Assembly: GCA_036524855.1 (NCBI GenBank)
Contig: DATDBL010000165.1
Span: 1-10,447 of the forward strand
Source: Aldersonia sp036524855
GTDB lineage: Bacteria > Actinomycetota > Actinomycetes > Mycobacteriales > Mycobacteriaceae
DNA: 10,447 bases
Direction of reading: 5' to 3'
The notes under the pieces were generated by a model. That model was given only the letters and a program-made list of their open reading frames with translations, ran no database searches and was not told the origin of the DNA. Shown here one piece after another: positions 1 through 6,698 of this stretch. Numbering within the stretch: position 1 is the first letter of the stretch; each line of letters begins with the position of its first letter. The translations under genes were made by a program, and so were the position numbers.

Positions 1-240
1 CTAAACCGAACCTCCCAGCCCGGTCGACCTCACCACCGATCACCGCCAGTCAACGAGGCGATCGGCGTCACGGTCAACCCCGAGGACTGCCGCGCCGCTT
101 CCGCTCCTCGGCGCCGAGGGGCGCCTGCGGTGCGGGTCGGCGTGCCACCCGACCACCGACCCGCGGCCTCCACCCGGGACAAGATCAAACCCATTTGAAC
201 AGCGACCGAACTGACCCACTACAACGTCAGGAGATCCGGC
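1..240. other. Gene-free left edge and leader of the membrane protein gene
   Basis: No gene can be supported here. Plus-strand frame 1 is open from the window edge to a TGA at 196-198 and has mostly G/C third positions in its middle part. It could therefore be the last 65 codons of a gene entering from the left. However, its first codons lack that bias, other frames are also open because of high GC, and the conceptual product is rich in Pro and Arg with no recognisable motif. The last 15 bases contain the ribosome binding site of the gene starting at 241. No convincing -10/-35 pair was found for that gene. Confidence 0.4.
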
Positions 241-948
241 GTGCATCACTATTTCATCGAGTCGGCTACGCCGTACTGGCATGTGTGGCGACTGATTGCG
301 TCAAGTCGTTACGTGCGCTGGGCGGCCCTGCTGCTAGCGATAATGCTGCTGATTCGTGTGGTCACGAAAATCGACAACGACCTCCTCATGGTCACGTTGA
401 TGGTTGGGCTCCTGGTGGTTGGTTCGGTTGCCTTGGCTCGTGCCGTCGCCTGCACGCGCATGCCCGATGCAATTGAGGGTGTCCCGAGCAATCGATTCCC
501 CGACCCGCTCTCCAAGCCGGCGTTGCCCCCTGAAACCACCTACTACCGGAAGCGCTTCGGCCTGGACTGGCCTGTGCCCCAATCGGTGGGTGACGACCGG
601 GTTGCCATGCTGTACGCCGACGCGGCGCACAAGCGGACGGTGCACCTGCGCGTGATCGGGGGCGGGGTGGCGGCAGTCGCAAGTGGACTCGTTGGGGCGG
701 GGCTAATCTGGTATTGGAGCGATCCAGTACCATCTGTCCTGAAGGCAGTGGCATCGTTGACGCTCATCGTCTTGGTCCTTGTGGGATATCACCTCGTCCA
801 ACTATCGAGCCGATTCGACTCTTTGTGCGACGAATATCGCCGCCGAGGGTTGGAGCTGTACCTGAAGCCGATACCAGACAGCTGGACGATGAGTTGGCTC
901 CCGCGAGCCTTCGCGGAACCGTCGGAACCTCCGCTGGATTCCCGATAG
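241..948 (+). CDS. Hypothetical four-helix membrane protein
   Basis: Function not recognised. The 235-residue product has two pairs of hydrophobic helices (about residues 24-41 and 49-69, then 136-158 and 165-186). A soluble stretch of about 65 residues lies between the pairs, rich in Pro and with an Asp/Arg-containing end, and a charged C-terminal tail of about 50 residues follows the last helix. There is no signal peptide, enzyme motif or Cys cluster. The GTG start at 241 is chosen because a good Shine-Dalgarno (AGGAG, 229-233) lies 7 bases upstream. Sampled 60-base stretches are about 53-55% GC, against well over 70% in the etf genes, so base use differs from its neighbours and suggests transfer or an orphan gene. 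It is convergent with the glycosyltransferase gene and has no operon partner in view. The paired-helix layout resembles small membrane effectors or sensors in a general way only; no family is claimed. Confidence 0.7.
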   Translation: MHHYFIESATPYWHVWRLIASSRYVRWAALLLAIMLLIRVVTKIDNDLLMVTLMVGLLVVGSVALARAVACTRMPDAIEGVPSNRFPDPLSKPALPPETTYYRKRFGLDWPVPQSVGDDRVAMLYADAAHKRTVHLRVIGGGVAAVASGLVGAGLIWYWSDPVPSVLKAVASLTLIVLVLVGYHLVQLSSRFDSLCDEYRRRGLELYLKPIPDSWTMSWLPRAFAEPSEPPLDSR

Positions 949-988
949 CACAGTAAGTCCAACTCGACTCAGACCATTGGGGTGGAGG

Positions 989-1043
989 CTCGTAGTGAAA
1001 TGGCGGCTCCAGGCGGGCGTTCGAGCCGCCATTTCACTACGAG
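989..1043. repeat. Perfect inverted repeat, 21-bp arms, 13-base loop
   Basis: The arm at 989-1009 is the exact reverse complement of the arm at 1023-1043; the loop is 1010-1022. It lies 40 bases after the membrane protein stop, in a gap between convergent genes. It could act as a transcription terminator for both strands, although no T-run follows either arm. The length and perfection of the arms would also fit a dispersed palindromic element of the REP/MITE kind. Only one copy is visible in this window. Confidence 0.85.
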
Positions 1044-1059
1044 GTCGGATCTGGCCCCG

Positions 1060-1117
1060 CGAGCGCATACTTCTTGCGGCCGCACACCCCGTTTCAGCCG
1101 GAAGAACTATGCGCTCG
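1060..1117. repeat. Imperfect inverted repeat, 21-base arms with 19 matches
   Basis: Bases 1060-1080 pair with 1097-1117, with 19 of 21 positions complementary (mismatches at 1070/1107 and 1076/1101) and a 16-base loop. The right arm ends 6 bases before the stop codon of the glycosyltransferase gene on the minus strand. It may be a rho-independent-like terminator for that operon, without a clear U-tract. Its sequence is unrelated to the repeat at 989-1043. Confidence 0.7.
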
Positions 1118-1123
1118 ACGCGC

Positions 1124-2377
1124 TCACCCCAGATCCCGCTCCGGCAACGGCCTTTCGACGATCGCCGGGCGGCCGATCGGGTGGCGCACCCGACGCTTCG
1201 CGGCCTGGTACACCGCGACCGTCTCGGTGGCGACGACGTGCCAGTCGAAATCCTCGGTGAGGCGGGCACGGGCGGCGGCGGCGCGAGCTTGCGCGGCGGC
1301 GGGGTCGTCGAGGACCGAACGTACAGACGTCACCAATGCGCCGACGTCACCGGGCGGGAACGACAGGCCGGTGACGCCGTCGACGACGGCCTCGCCGAGC
1401 CCGCCGGCGGTCGAGGTCACCAGCGGCGTGCCCGCGGCGGCGGCCTCGAGGGCGATGATGCCGAAGGGCTCGTAGCGGCTCGGCAGCACGATCGCGTCCG
1501 CAAGATGCAGCCACTCCAGCAGCGCGGCGTGATCGAGGGCGCCGACGAAGTGCACCGAGCGCGCGACCCGGTGCGTGCGCGCCAGATCCGTCAGCCACGA
1601 CAGTTGCGTCCCCGAGCCCGCGATCGTCAGCGTCGTGCCGGGATGAGAACGGCGAATCCGGGGCAGCGCCGCGATGGCGTCCTGGATGCCCTTCTCGTAC
1701 TCCAGCCGCCCGACGAACAGCAGGCTCGGCGGACCGGGGTGCGGTCCGCGTTCGCGGAAGCTCCAGGTCGTGACGTCGATGCCGTTCCGAATTACGTTGA
1801 TCGGGGCCAACTTCGGTCCATAGAGTCGGCTGACCTCGTCGCGCATGGATTCCGAGCAGGTGATCAGGGCGTCGGATTCGTTGGCCAGCCACCACTCCAC
1901 CGAGTGCACCTGGCGGTTGATCTTCCCCGACACCCACCCGCTGTGCCGCCCGGCCTCGGTGGCGTGCAGCGTCGACACCAGTGGCACGTCGTAGAACTCG
2001 GCGAGCGCGATCGCCGGGTGCGCGACGAGCCAGTCGTGTGCGTGCACGACGTCGGGCGTCCAGCCCTCGCCGACGCCGGGCTTGCCCAGCGCGATTCCGG
2101 CGCGGACCATGGCATGTCCCATCGCCAGCGTCCACGCGAGCATGTCCTCGCCGAACCGGAACACCGGCGGGTCCTCCGCGACGGCGACCACCAGCACGCC
2201 CTCGGCGAAGTGGCTGTGCGTGGGATGGGTGGCCGCGTCGGTGCCCGACGGCCGCCGCGACAGCACCACCACTTCGTGTCCCGCGGCGGCGAGTTCCGGC
2301 GCGAGGTGGTGCACGTGGCGACCCAGCCCGCCGACCACGACCGGCGGGTACTCCCACGAGACGATCAGTATCTTCAT
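1124..2377 (-). CDS. GT4 glycosyltransferase, Rv3032-like alpha-1,4-glucosyltransferase
   Basis: Likely elongates intracellular alpha-1,4-glucan, including the MGLP backbone, from a nucleotide- or ADP-activated glucose donor. That role is established for Rv3032 of M. tuberculosis and inferred here. The 417 residues (Rv3032 has about 414) show the GT-B fold pattern: an N-terminal acceptor domain opening with a glycogen-synthase-like SWEYPP then GGLGRHV (residues 7-22), HAHDW at 112-116, and a C-terminal donor domain with VGRLEYEKG (222-230). The retaining-GT4 E-X7-E motif is present (Glu303 and Glu311 in EPFGIIALE), followed by AGGLGEAV (324-331). The ATG overlaps the stop of the upstream branching enzyme by 4 bases (ATGA, 2374-2377), so translation is probably coupled. 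It is the last gene of the three-gene operon. No signal peptide or membrane helix is seen, so it should be cytoplasmic. Confidence 0.93.
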   Translation of the reverse strand: MKILIVSWEYPPVVVGGLGRHVHHLAPELAAAGHEVVVLSRRPSGTDAATHPTHSHFAEGVLVVAVAEDPPVFRFGEDMLAWTLAMGHAMVRAGIALGKPGVGEGWTPDVVHAHDWLVAHPAIALAEFYDVPLVSTLHATEAGRHSGWVSGKINRQVHSVEWWLANESDALITCSESMRDEVSRLYGPKLAPINVIRNGIDVTTWSFRERGPHPGPPSLLFVGRLEYEKGIQDAIAALPRIRRSHPGTTLTIAGSGTQLSWLTDLARTHRVARSVHFVGALDHAALLEWLHLADAIVLPSRYEPFGIIALEAAAAGTPLVTSTAGGLGEAVVDGVTGLSFPPGDVGALVTSVRSVLDDPAAAQARAAAARARLTEDFDWHVVATETVAVYQAAKRRVRHPIGRPAIVERPLPERDLG

Positions 2378-3939
2378 GTACGCCCCCGCGACCGATCATC
2401 GCCCGCCAAGCGGCGCGCGTCGAGTCGGGGGAACAGGTTGTCGGCGTCGCGCCACCCCTCGGCGAGTCTGCGCGCGCGGTCGCGGTGCCCGGCGGACACG
2501 GCGTCGGCGATCTCGCGGGTCGCGTGGGCGTGCAGGTGTGCGCGGTCGCGGGCGTAGCCTGCGGCGGAGTCCTTGCTCACCATGAACGCCCAGTCGCTCG
2601 CGACGGTCAGCAGGGCCTCCCGCAGGAGTTGGTCGTTCGTGGCGTCGCGCAGTTCGACCCCGCTCCGCACATCGCGCCAGTCCGCCCGATTCGCGGCGCG
2701 GGCCTTGTCGATGGTGTCCAGGGCGGTTCGCGCGACGTCGTCGTTGAGGTCGACGAAATCGGCGACCTGCTCGCCAGACCAGACGCGCCAGTCCTTGCCG
2801 GACCCCCACGACGAGTCGCTCAACTCGAACGGGTCGCCGACGTAGCCCTCCGCGTGGGCCTGCGCCAGGGTGCCGACCCGGACCCCGGCATCCGGCAGCG
2901 CCCGTAGCACCGCATCGAGCCACTGCGGACCCTCGTGCCACCAGTGCCCGAACAACACCGTGTCGAACGCCGCGATGACGTGTGCCGGCCGGCCGATCCG
3001 GGCCGACTCGTCCCGCAGTCGGTCGCGCACCGTCGCGACGAAATCGGCGGCGTCGCGCCGCACCGCGACCGCGGCGAGGTCGGGGTCGTAGGGCGCCTTG
3101 TCGGCTGAGGCGACGGTCCGCCCGGTCACCCGTGACGGCTTGAGACCGGTCCGGTGGTCGTAGGTGTGGAAGTCGCGGTAGGAGCCGTGCCCGGGGTACC
3201 CCGACTTCGGCGACCACACCCGGTAGCTCACCTGCAGGTCACGACCGAACGCGACGACGTCGCTGTCACGCACCGGCCGCCCGAGCGCGGTGTCGCCGCG
3301 CAGCGCGGGGCCGTCGACCAGGAAGTGTCGCACTCCGGCGGCGGCGTAGCCCTGCTCCATCCCGGGCGTGAATCCGCACTCGGGCGCCCAGATGCCGGGC
3401 GGGGTGGCTCCCCACCGGTCGTGGGCGTCGGCCAGGCCCTCCACCAGCGAGAATTCCCGCAGCCGGGGGTGCAGCAGCGGCTGGAACGGGTGGGCCAGCG
3501 GGCCGCCGAGCAGTTCCACCGCATCGGCGTCGATGAGTTCGCGCAGCGCCGGCGACCCGCCGTGCCGCCAGCGCAGCTCGAAGTCCGCGATTGCCGCCGA
3601 CGCCGCGCGATGCTCGCGGGCGCCGAGTTCGCGCAGCGCCTGGTTCGGTCGCAGCGCCGCCTCGTGGGCACGCAGCTGCCAGTTGCCGAGCCAGTGATGC
3701 ATCCCGGCGAGGCAGTGCGGGTCGTCGAGTTGGGCGGCGAGCACCGGCGTGATGCCGAGGCTGACCAGCCCGGTGCGACCCTCCGCGGCGAGGTCGCGCA
3801 GCACGCGGGTCACCGGCAGGTACGACGCGGCCCACGATTGATAGAGCCACTCCTCACCGACCGGCCACCGGCCGTGGTTGGCCAGCCATGGCAGGTGCGA
3901 GTGCAGGACCAGGGTGAACATCCCCGGGGCAGTGCTCAC
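2374..3939 (-). CDS. GH57/DUF1957 1,4-alpha-glucan branching enzyme, Rv3031-like
   Basis: Expected to form alpha-1,6 branches in alpha-glucan by cleaving an alpha-1,4 chain and transferring it, acting with the adjacent GT4 enzyme in glycogen/MGLP synthesis. The 521 residues (Rv3031 about 526) carry the GH57 regions in order: HSHLPW (13-18), WRHGGSP (124-130) with ELLGGPLAHPFQPLL (142-156), GIWAPECGF (182-190) with the expected nucleophile Glu187, the Lys-Ser-Gly-Tyr-Pro-Gly stretch at 245-250, and AFDTVLFGHWW (324-334) with the expected acid/base Asp326. A helical C-terminal region with SKDSAAGYARDRAHLHAHATRE (455-476) is typical of this subfamily. Residue 328 is Val where I expect the conserved Glu of a DTELFGHWW motif. 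The GTG start at 3939 is preferred because it overlaps the methyltransferase stop as GTGA and places the conserved MFTLVLH near the N-terminus. The same frame stays open upstream but there it only shadows the methyltransferase gene. Confidence 0.92.
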   Translation of the reverse strand: MSTAPGMFTLVLHSHLPWLANHGRWPVGEEWLYQSWAASYLPVTRVLRDLAAEGRTGLVSLGITPVLAAQLDDPHCLAGMHHWLGNWQLRAHEAALRPNQALRELGAREHRAASAAIADFELRWRHGGSPALRELIDADAVELLGGPLAHPFQPLLHPRLREFSLVEGLADAHDRWGATPPGIWAPECGFTPGMEQGYAAAGVRHFLVDGPALRGDTALGRPVRDSDVVAFGRDLQVSYRVWSPKSGYPGHGSYRDFHTYDHRTGLKPSRVTGRTVASADKAPYDPDLAAVAVRRDAADFVATVRDRLRDESARIGRPAHVIAAFDTVLFGHWWHEGPQWLDAVLRALPDAGVRVGTLAQAHAEGYVGDPFELSDSSWGSGKDWRVWSGEQVADFVDLNDDVARTALDTIDKARAANRADWRDVRSGVELRDATNDQLLREALLTVASDWAFMVSKDSAAGYARDRAHLHAHATREIADAVSAGHRDRARRLAEGWRDADNLFPRLDARRLAGDDRSRGRT

Positions 3940-4700
3940 GGCCGGGTCGCAATCGCGACGAGATCGAGGCTGGCATCGATATCGTCGGTCCGCAGTTCGA
4001 AGTCGTCGACGGTGATCGCGGCGACGTCGGCGCTCAGTTCGGCGGGCCAGGGTGTGCCGGCGAGCGCGAGGTTCAGCTGCGCGTCGATGATCGAGCCGCC
4101 GTGTTTCGCGTCGAGCGCACGCAGCCGGGCGCCGTGGTGCACGCCGGTCATGGTCGTCACCGCGAAGCCGGCCTCGACGAGCAACTCGGCCAGCTCGGCG
4201 GCGTCGAGTTCCCGGGTGTGGAACGGGTTGAGCGGGGTGTCGCGGCCGGGGGAGAACGTGATCCGGTTCGGCGTGCTGATCAGCAGTTCGCCGCCTGGAC
4301 GCAGCACGCGGGCACACTCGCGCAGGAACTGGCCCTGGTCCCAGAGATGCTCGATGACCTGGAAGTTCACCACGACGTCGACCGCCGCGTCGGGCAGCGG
4401 CAACTGCGCGAGGTTGCCGTGCAGGATCTGCACCCGCGGATAGCGGGCCCGGATGTGTTCGACGGCCGAGAGGTCGTAGTCGAGCCCGACGACGCGGTGG
4501 GCGACGTCGGCGATCATGTCGGCGCCGTAGCCCTCGCCCGCGCCGGCCTCGAGCACCTCCCGGTCGGCACAGCGTGACAGCAGCGCGCGGTACACCACCT
4601 CGTGGCGGCGGAACCAGTAGTTCTCCTCCGGTATGCCCGGGACGGTGCGCTCGCCGGTGAGCGGCAGCGGGTCGGCCGCCCGGGAGGGTGGAGTGCTCAT
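3936..4700 (-). CDS. Class I SAM-dependent methyltransferase, Rv3030-like
   Basis: Transfers a methyl group from S-adenosylmethionine. By position and similarity to Rv3030 it is presumed to methylate glucose residues of MGLP or its precursors, but the exact hydroxyl is not shown by sequence. In the 254 residues the Rossmann signature VLEAGAGEG is at 49-57, the acidic ribose-binding Asp at about 74 (GLDYD), NFQVIEH at 112-118 and the post-motif RVLRPGGELLIST at 131-143. The N-terminal TGERTVPG and NYWFRRHEVVYR (residues 15-38) are typical of this sugar-methyltransferase group. It is first in the operon with the GH57 and GT4 genes; its stop overlaps the next start by 4 bases. No Shine-Dalgarno precedes the ATG at 4700. 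A TANNNT hexamer ends 7 bases upstream, so the mRNA may be leaderless. Confidence 0.9.
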   Translation of the reverse strand: MSTPPSRAADPLPLTGERTVPGIPEENYWFRRHEVVYRALLSRCADREVLEAGAGEGYGADMIADVAHRVVGLDYDLSAVEHIRARYPRVQILHGNLAQLPLPDAAVDVVVNFQVIEHLWDQGQFLRECARVLRPGGELLISTPNRITFSPGRDTPLNPFHTRELDAAELAELLVEAGFAVTTMTGVHHGARLRALDAKHGGSIIDAQLNLALAGTPWPAELSADVAAITVDDFELRTDDIDASLDLVAIATRP

Positions 4701-4707
4701 CGTGCCG

Positions 4708-4737
4708 ACGTTAGGCCATCGGGGGCTGGACTGTCCG
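4708..4737 (-). promoter_or_regulatory. Candidate leaderless promoter of the methyltransferase-GH57-GT4 operon
   Basis: On the minus strand TAACGT (4713-4708) fits the actinobacterial -10 consensus TANNNT. It ends exactly 7 bases before the A of the start codon at 4700. CGGACA (4737-4732) matches four of six -35 positions with an 18-base spacer. With no Shine-Dalgarno in view, transcription starting at the ATG itself is the simplest reading. Leaderless mRNAs of this kind are common in mycobacteria and relatives. Confidence 0.5.
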
Positions 4738-4766
4738 GACGCTGGTCACGGAGCCGCCGATCTGAT

Positions 4767-4786
4767 AAGTTACTCGCCAGTAACTT
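4767..4786. promoter_or_regulatory. 20-bp palindrome, putative TetR-family operator
   Basis: AAGTTACT (4767-4774) and AGTAACTT (4779-4786) are perfect 8-bp inverted arms around a 4-base centre (CGCC). The element is in the divergent gap between the methyltransferase and etfB, about 100 bases before the etfB start and 30 bases upstream of the candidate -35 of the methyltransferase promoter. It is AT-rich within very GC-rich DNA. Its size and symmetry suit a TetR-type dimer such as those controlling fatty-acid genes in Mycobacteriales. The regulator is not in this window. TANNNT hexamers lie within it (4766-4771, 4781-4786) and just after it (4796-4801), so a bound protein could block the etf promoter. 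Confidence 0.6.
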
Positions 4787-4869
4787 GATATGCGGTACTG
4801 TGCGCGATGTGCCGCACAGGCGCCGAACTGCGCGGGAAGAATCCGCAAGCCAGCTCCTTCGCTACTACC

Positions 4870-4875
4870 AGGAGG
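4870..4875 (+). promoter_or_regulatory. Ribosome binding site of etfB
   Basis: AGGAGG lies 13 bases before the ATG at 4889, a somewhat long spacing. It supports the start at 4889 over the in-frame ATG at 4790. That upstream start would add a 33-residue Cys/Arg/Pro-rich extension foreign to EtfB proteins. Confidence 0.65.
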
Positions 4876-4888
4876 TCGACGCAGACCC

Positions 4889-5674
4889 ATGCCGAACATC
4901 GTCGTATTGATCAAGCAGGTTCCCGACACGTGGTCCGAGCGCAAGCTCACCGACGACAACTTCACCCTCGACCGTGAGGCCGCCGACGCCGTGCTCGACG
5001 AGATCAACGAGCGCGCCGTCGAGGAAGCGCTGCTGATCAAGGAGGCCCAGGGCGGAGAGGTCACCGTGCTCACCGCCGGCCCCGACCGCGCCACCGAGGC
5101 GATCCGCAAGGCGCTGTCCATGGGCGCCGACAAGGCGGTGCACGTCAACGATCCCGCCATCCACGGCTCCGACGCGATCCAGACCGCGTACGTGCTCGCC
5201 GGTGCGATCGGCCAGATCGAGGGCGTCGAGTTGATCATCACCGGCAACGAGGCCACCGACGGCCGGTCCGGCGCCATCCCCGCGATCATCTCCGAGTACC
5301 TCGGCGTACCGCAGCTCACCCACCTGCGCAAGCTCACCGTGGAGGGCGACAAGGTCACCGGCGAGCGGGAGACCGACGAGGGCATTTTCCACCTCGAGGC
5401 CTCGCTGCCGGCCATCGTCAGCGTCACCGAGAAGATCAACGAGCCGCGCTTCCCGTCCTTCAAGGGCATCATGGCCGCGAAGAAGAAGGAAGTGCTCACC
5501 TTCACGCTCGCCGACCTCGGCATCGAGGCCGACTCCGTGGGTGTCGCGAACGCGGGCAGCACGGTCACCTCGTCGACCCCGAAGCCGGCGCGCACCGCGG
5601 GCGAGAAGGTCGCAGACGAGGGCGACGGCGGCAACCAGGTCGCGCAGTACCTGATCGGCCAGAAGGTCATCTGA
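4889..5674 (+). CDS. etfB: Electron transfer flavoprotein beta subunit (FixA, Rv3029c-like)
   Basis: Forms with EtfA the soluble FAD-containing heterodimer that takes electrons from acyl-CoA dehydrogenases. In M. tuberculosis the electrons then pass to the membrane oxidoreductase EtfD. The 261 residues (FixA of M. tuberculosis about 266) begin with the conserved NIVVLIKQVPDTW (3-15), then LDREAADAVLDEINERAVEEAL (27-48), TAGP (62-65), the nucleotide-binding-type GNEATDGRSG (119-128) and the ETF-beta signature region around LPAIVSVTEKINEPRFPSFKGIM (173-195), followed by the KKKEV stretch. The start at 4889 fits family N-termini. It is first of a two-gene operon; etfA follows after 45 bases. The gap upstream holds a palindrome likely to regulate it. 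GC is high and third positions are almost all G/C, fitting a well-expressed core gene. Confidence 0.97.
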   Translation: MPNIVVLIKQVPDTWSERKLTDDNFTLDREAADAVLDEINERAVEEALLIKEAQGGEVTVLTAGPDRATEAIRKALSMGADKAVHVNDPAIHGSDAIQTAYVLAGAIGQIEGVELIITGNEATDGRSGAIPAIISEYLGVPQLTHLRKLTVEGDKVTGERETDEGIFHLEASLPAIVSVTEKINEPRFPSFKGIMAAKKKEVLTFTLADLGIEADSVGVANAGSTVTSSTPKPARTAGEKVADEGDGGNQVAQYLIGQKVI

Positions 5675-5705
5675 CGCCGGCCCGCCCAACCACCCGACTT
5701 CCAGT

Positions 5706-5710
5706 AGGAG
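5706..5710 (+). promoter_or_regulatory. Ribosome binding site of etfA
   Basis: AGGAG lies 9 bases before the ATG at 5720, a near-ideal spacing, in the 45-base gap after etfB. Confidence 0.7.
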
Positions 5711-5719
5711 ATTCCACTC

Positions 5720-6676
5720 ATGGCAGAGGTACTCGTGCTCGTCGAGCACGCCGAAGGTTCGCTCAAGAAGCTCAGCACCGAACTCATCACCGCCGCGCGC
5801 GCGCTCGGTGAGCCGTCCGCCGTCGTTCTCGGCCCGGCCGGCACCGCCGACAAGCTGGCCGACGCCCTCACCGAGGCCGGCGCGGAGAAGATCTACGTCG
5901 CCGAGTCCGACCTCGTCGACGGCTACCTGGTCACCCCCAAGGTCGACGTGCTCGCCGCGCTGGTCGAGTCCGCGTCGCCCGCCGCGGTGCTCACCGCCGC
6001 GACCGCCGAGGGCAAGGAGGTGTCCGGCCGCCTCGCCGCCCGGATCGGCTCCGGACTGCTCACCGACGTGATCGAGGTGCGCTCCGACGGCAGCGCGCTG
6101 CACTCCATCTTCGGTGGCGCGTTCACCGTCGAGGCCAAGACCACCGGCGACGTCCCGGTCATCTCGATCCGCCCGGGCGCGGTCGATGCGCAGCCGCAGG
6201 CCGGCGCCGGCGAGCGGGTGGTGGTCGAGGTTCCGGCGCAGGAAGACGGCGTCGTGAAGATCACCTCGAAGGAGCCGATCGTCGGCGGCGACCGTCCGGA
6301 GCTCACCGAGGCGACGGTGGTCGTGTCCGGTGGTCGCGGCGTCGGCAGCGCGGAGAAGTTCTCCGTCGTCGAGGAACTCGCCGACGCGCTCGGTGCCGCG
6401 GTCGGCGCCTCGCGCGCCGCGGTCGACTCCGGCTACTACCCGGGCCAGTTCCAGGTCGGCCAGACCGGCAAGACCGTGTCGCCGCAGCTCTACATCGCCC
6501 TCGGCATCTCGGGTGCGATCCAGCACCGCGCGGGCATGCAGACATCGAAGACCATCGTCGCGGTGAACAAGGACGAGGAGGCCCCGATCTTCGAGATCGC
6601 GGACTACGGCATCGTCGGCGACTTGTTCAAGGTCGCGCCGCAGCTCACCGAGGCGGTCAAGAAGCACAAGGGCTGA
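5720..6676 (+). CDS. etfA: Electron transfer flavoprotein alpha subunit (FixB, Rv3028c-like)
   Basis: Carries most of the FAD-binding surface of the ETF heterodimer that serves acyl-CoA dehydrogenases in the cytoplasm. The 318 residues equal the length of FixB in M. tuberculosis. The N-terminal alpha/beta domain (about 1-190) starts with EVLVLVEH. The C-terminal FAD domain has SGGRGVGSAEKF (203-214), SGYYPGQFQVGQTGKTVSP (237-255), and the ETF-alpha signature running from LYIALGISGAIQH (257-269) through AGMQTSKTIVAVN (271-283) to APIFEIADYGIVGDLF (288-303). All the expected FAD-contacting stretches are present. It follows etfB by 45 bases with its own strong Shine-Dalgarno. In M. tuberculosis an acyltransferase-type gene and then iscS lie further along; here the next gene is an unrelated nitroreductase. 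Confidence 0.97.
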   Translation: MAEVLVLVEHAEGSLKKLSTELITAARALGEPSAVVLGPAGTADKLADALTEAGAEKIYVAESDLVDGYLVTPKVDVLAALVESASPAAVLTAATAEGKEVSGRLAARIGSGLLTDVIEVRSDGSALHSIFGGAFTVEAKTTGDVPVISIRPGAVDAQPQAGAGERVVVEVPAQEDGVVKITSKEPIVGGDRPELTEATVVVSGGRGVGSAEKFSVVEELADALGAAVGASRAAVDSGYYPGQFQVGQTGKTVSPQLYIALGISGAIQHRAGMQTSKTIVAVNKDEEAPIFEIADYGIVGDLFKVAPQLTEAVKKHKG

Positions 6677-6698
6677 CCCGCCCCGACCTGCCGGCGGC

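Noticed and set aside
195..476. Plus-strand frame starting TTG 195 overlapping the membrane protein
   Set aside because: No ribosome binding site or motif; the overlapping frame from 241 has clear membrane helices and a Shine-Dalgarno.
989..1117. Insertion sequence or CRISPR array
   Set aside because: No transposase, no target duplications and no repeated unit with spacers; the two inverted repeats differ in sequence.
977..2557. Plus-strand frame of 526 codons opposite the GT4 gene
   Set aside because: Arg-rich product without domains; it runs through the inverted repeats and antisense to a clear glycosyltransferase.
3940..4317. N-terminal extension of the GH57 frame to an upstream ATG at 4317
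   Set aside because: The extra 126 residues are Arg/Ala-rich and lie wholly within the methyltransferase gene; the GTG at 3939 with GTGA overlap agrees with family length.
4790..4888. In-frame upstream ATG at 4790 for etfB
   Set aside because: It would add 33 residues not found in EtfB proteins and would bypass the AGGAGG at 4870-4875.
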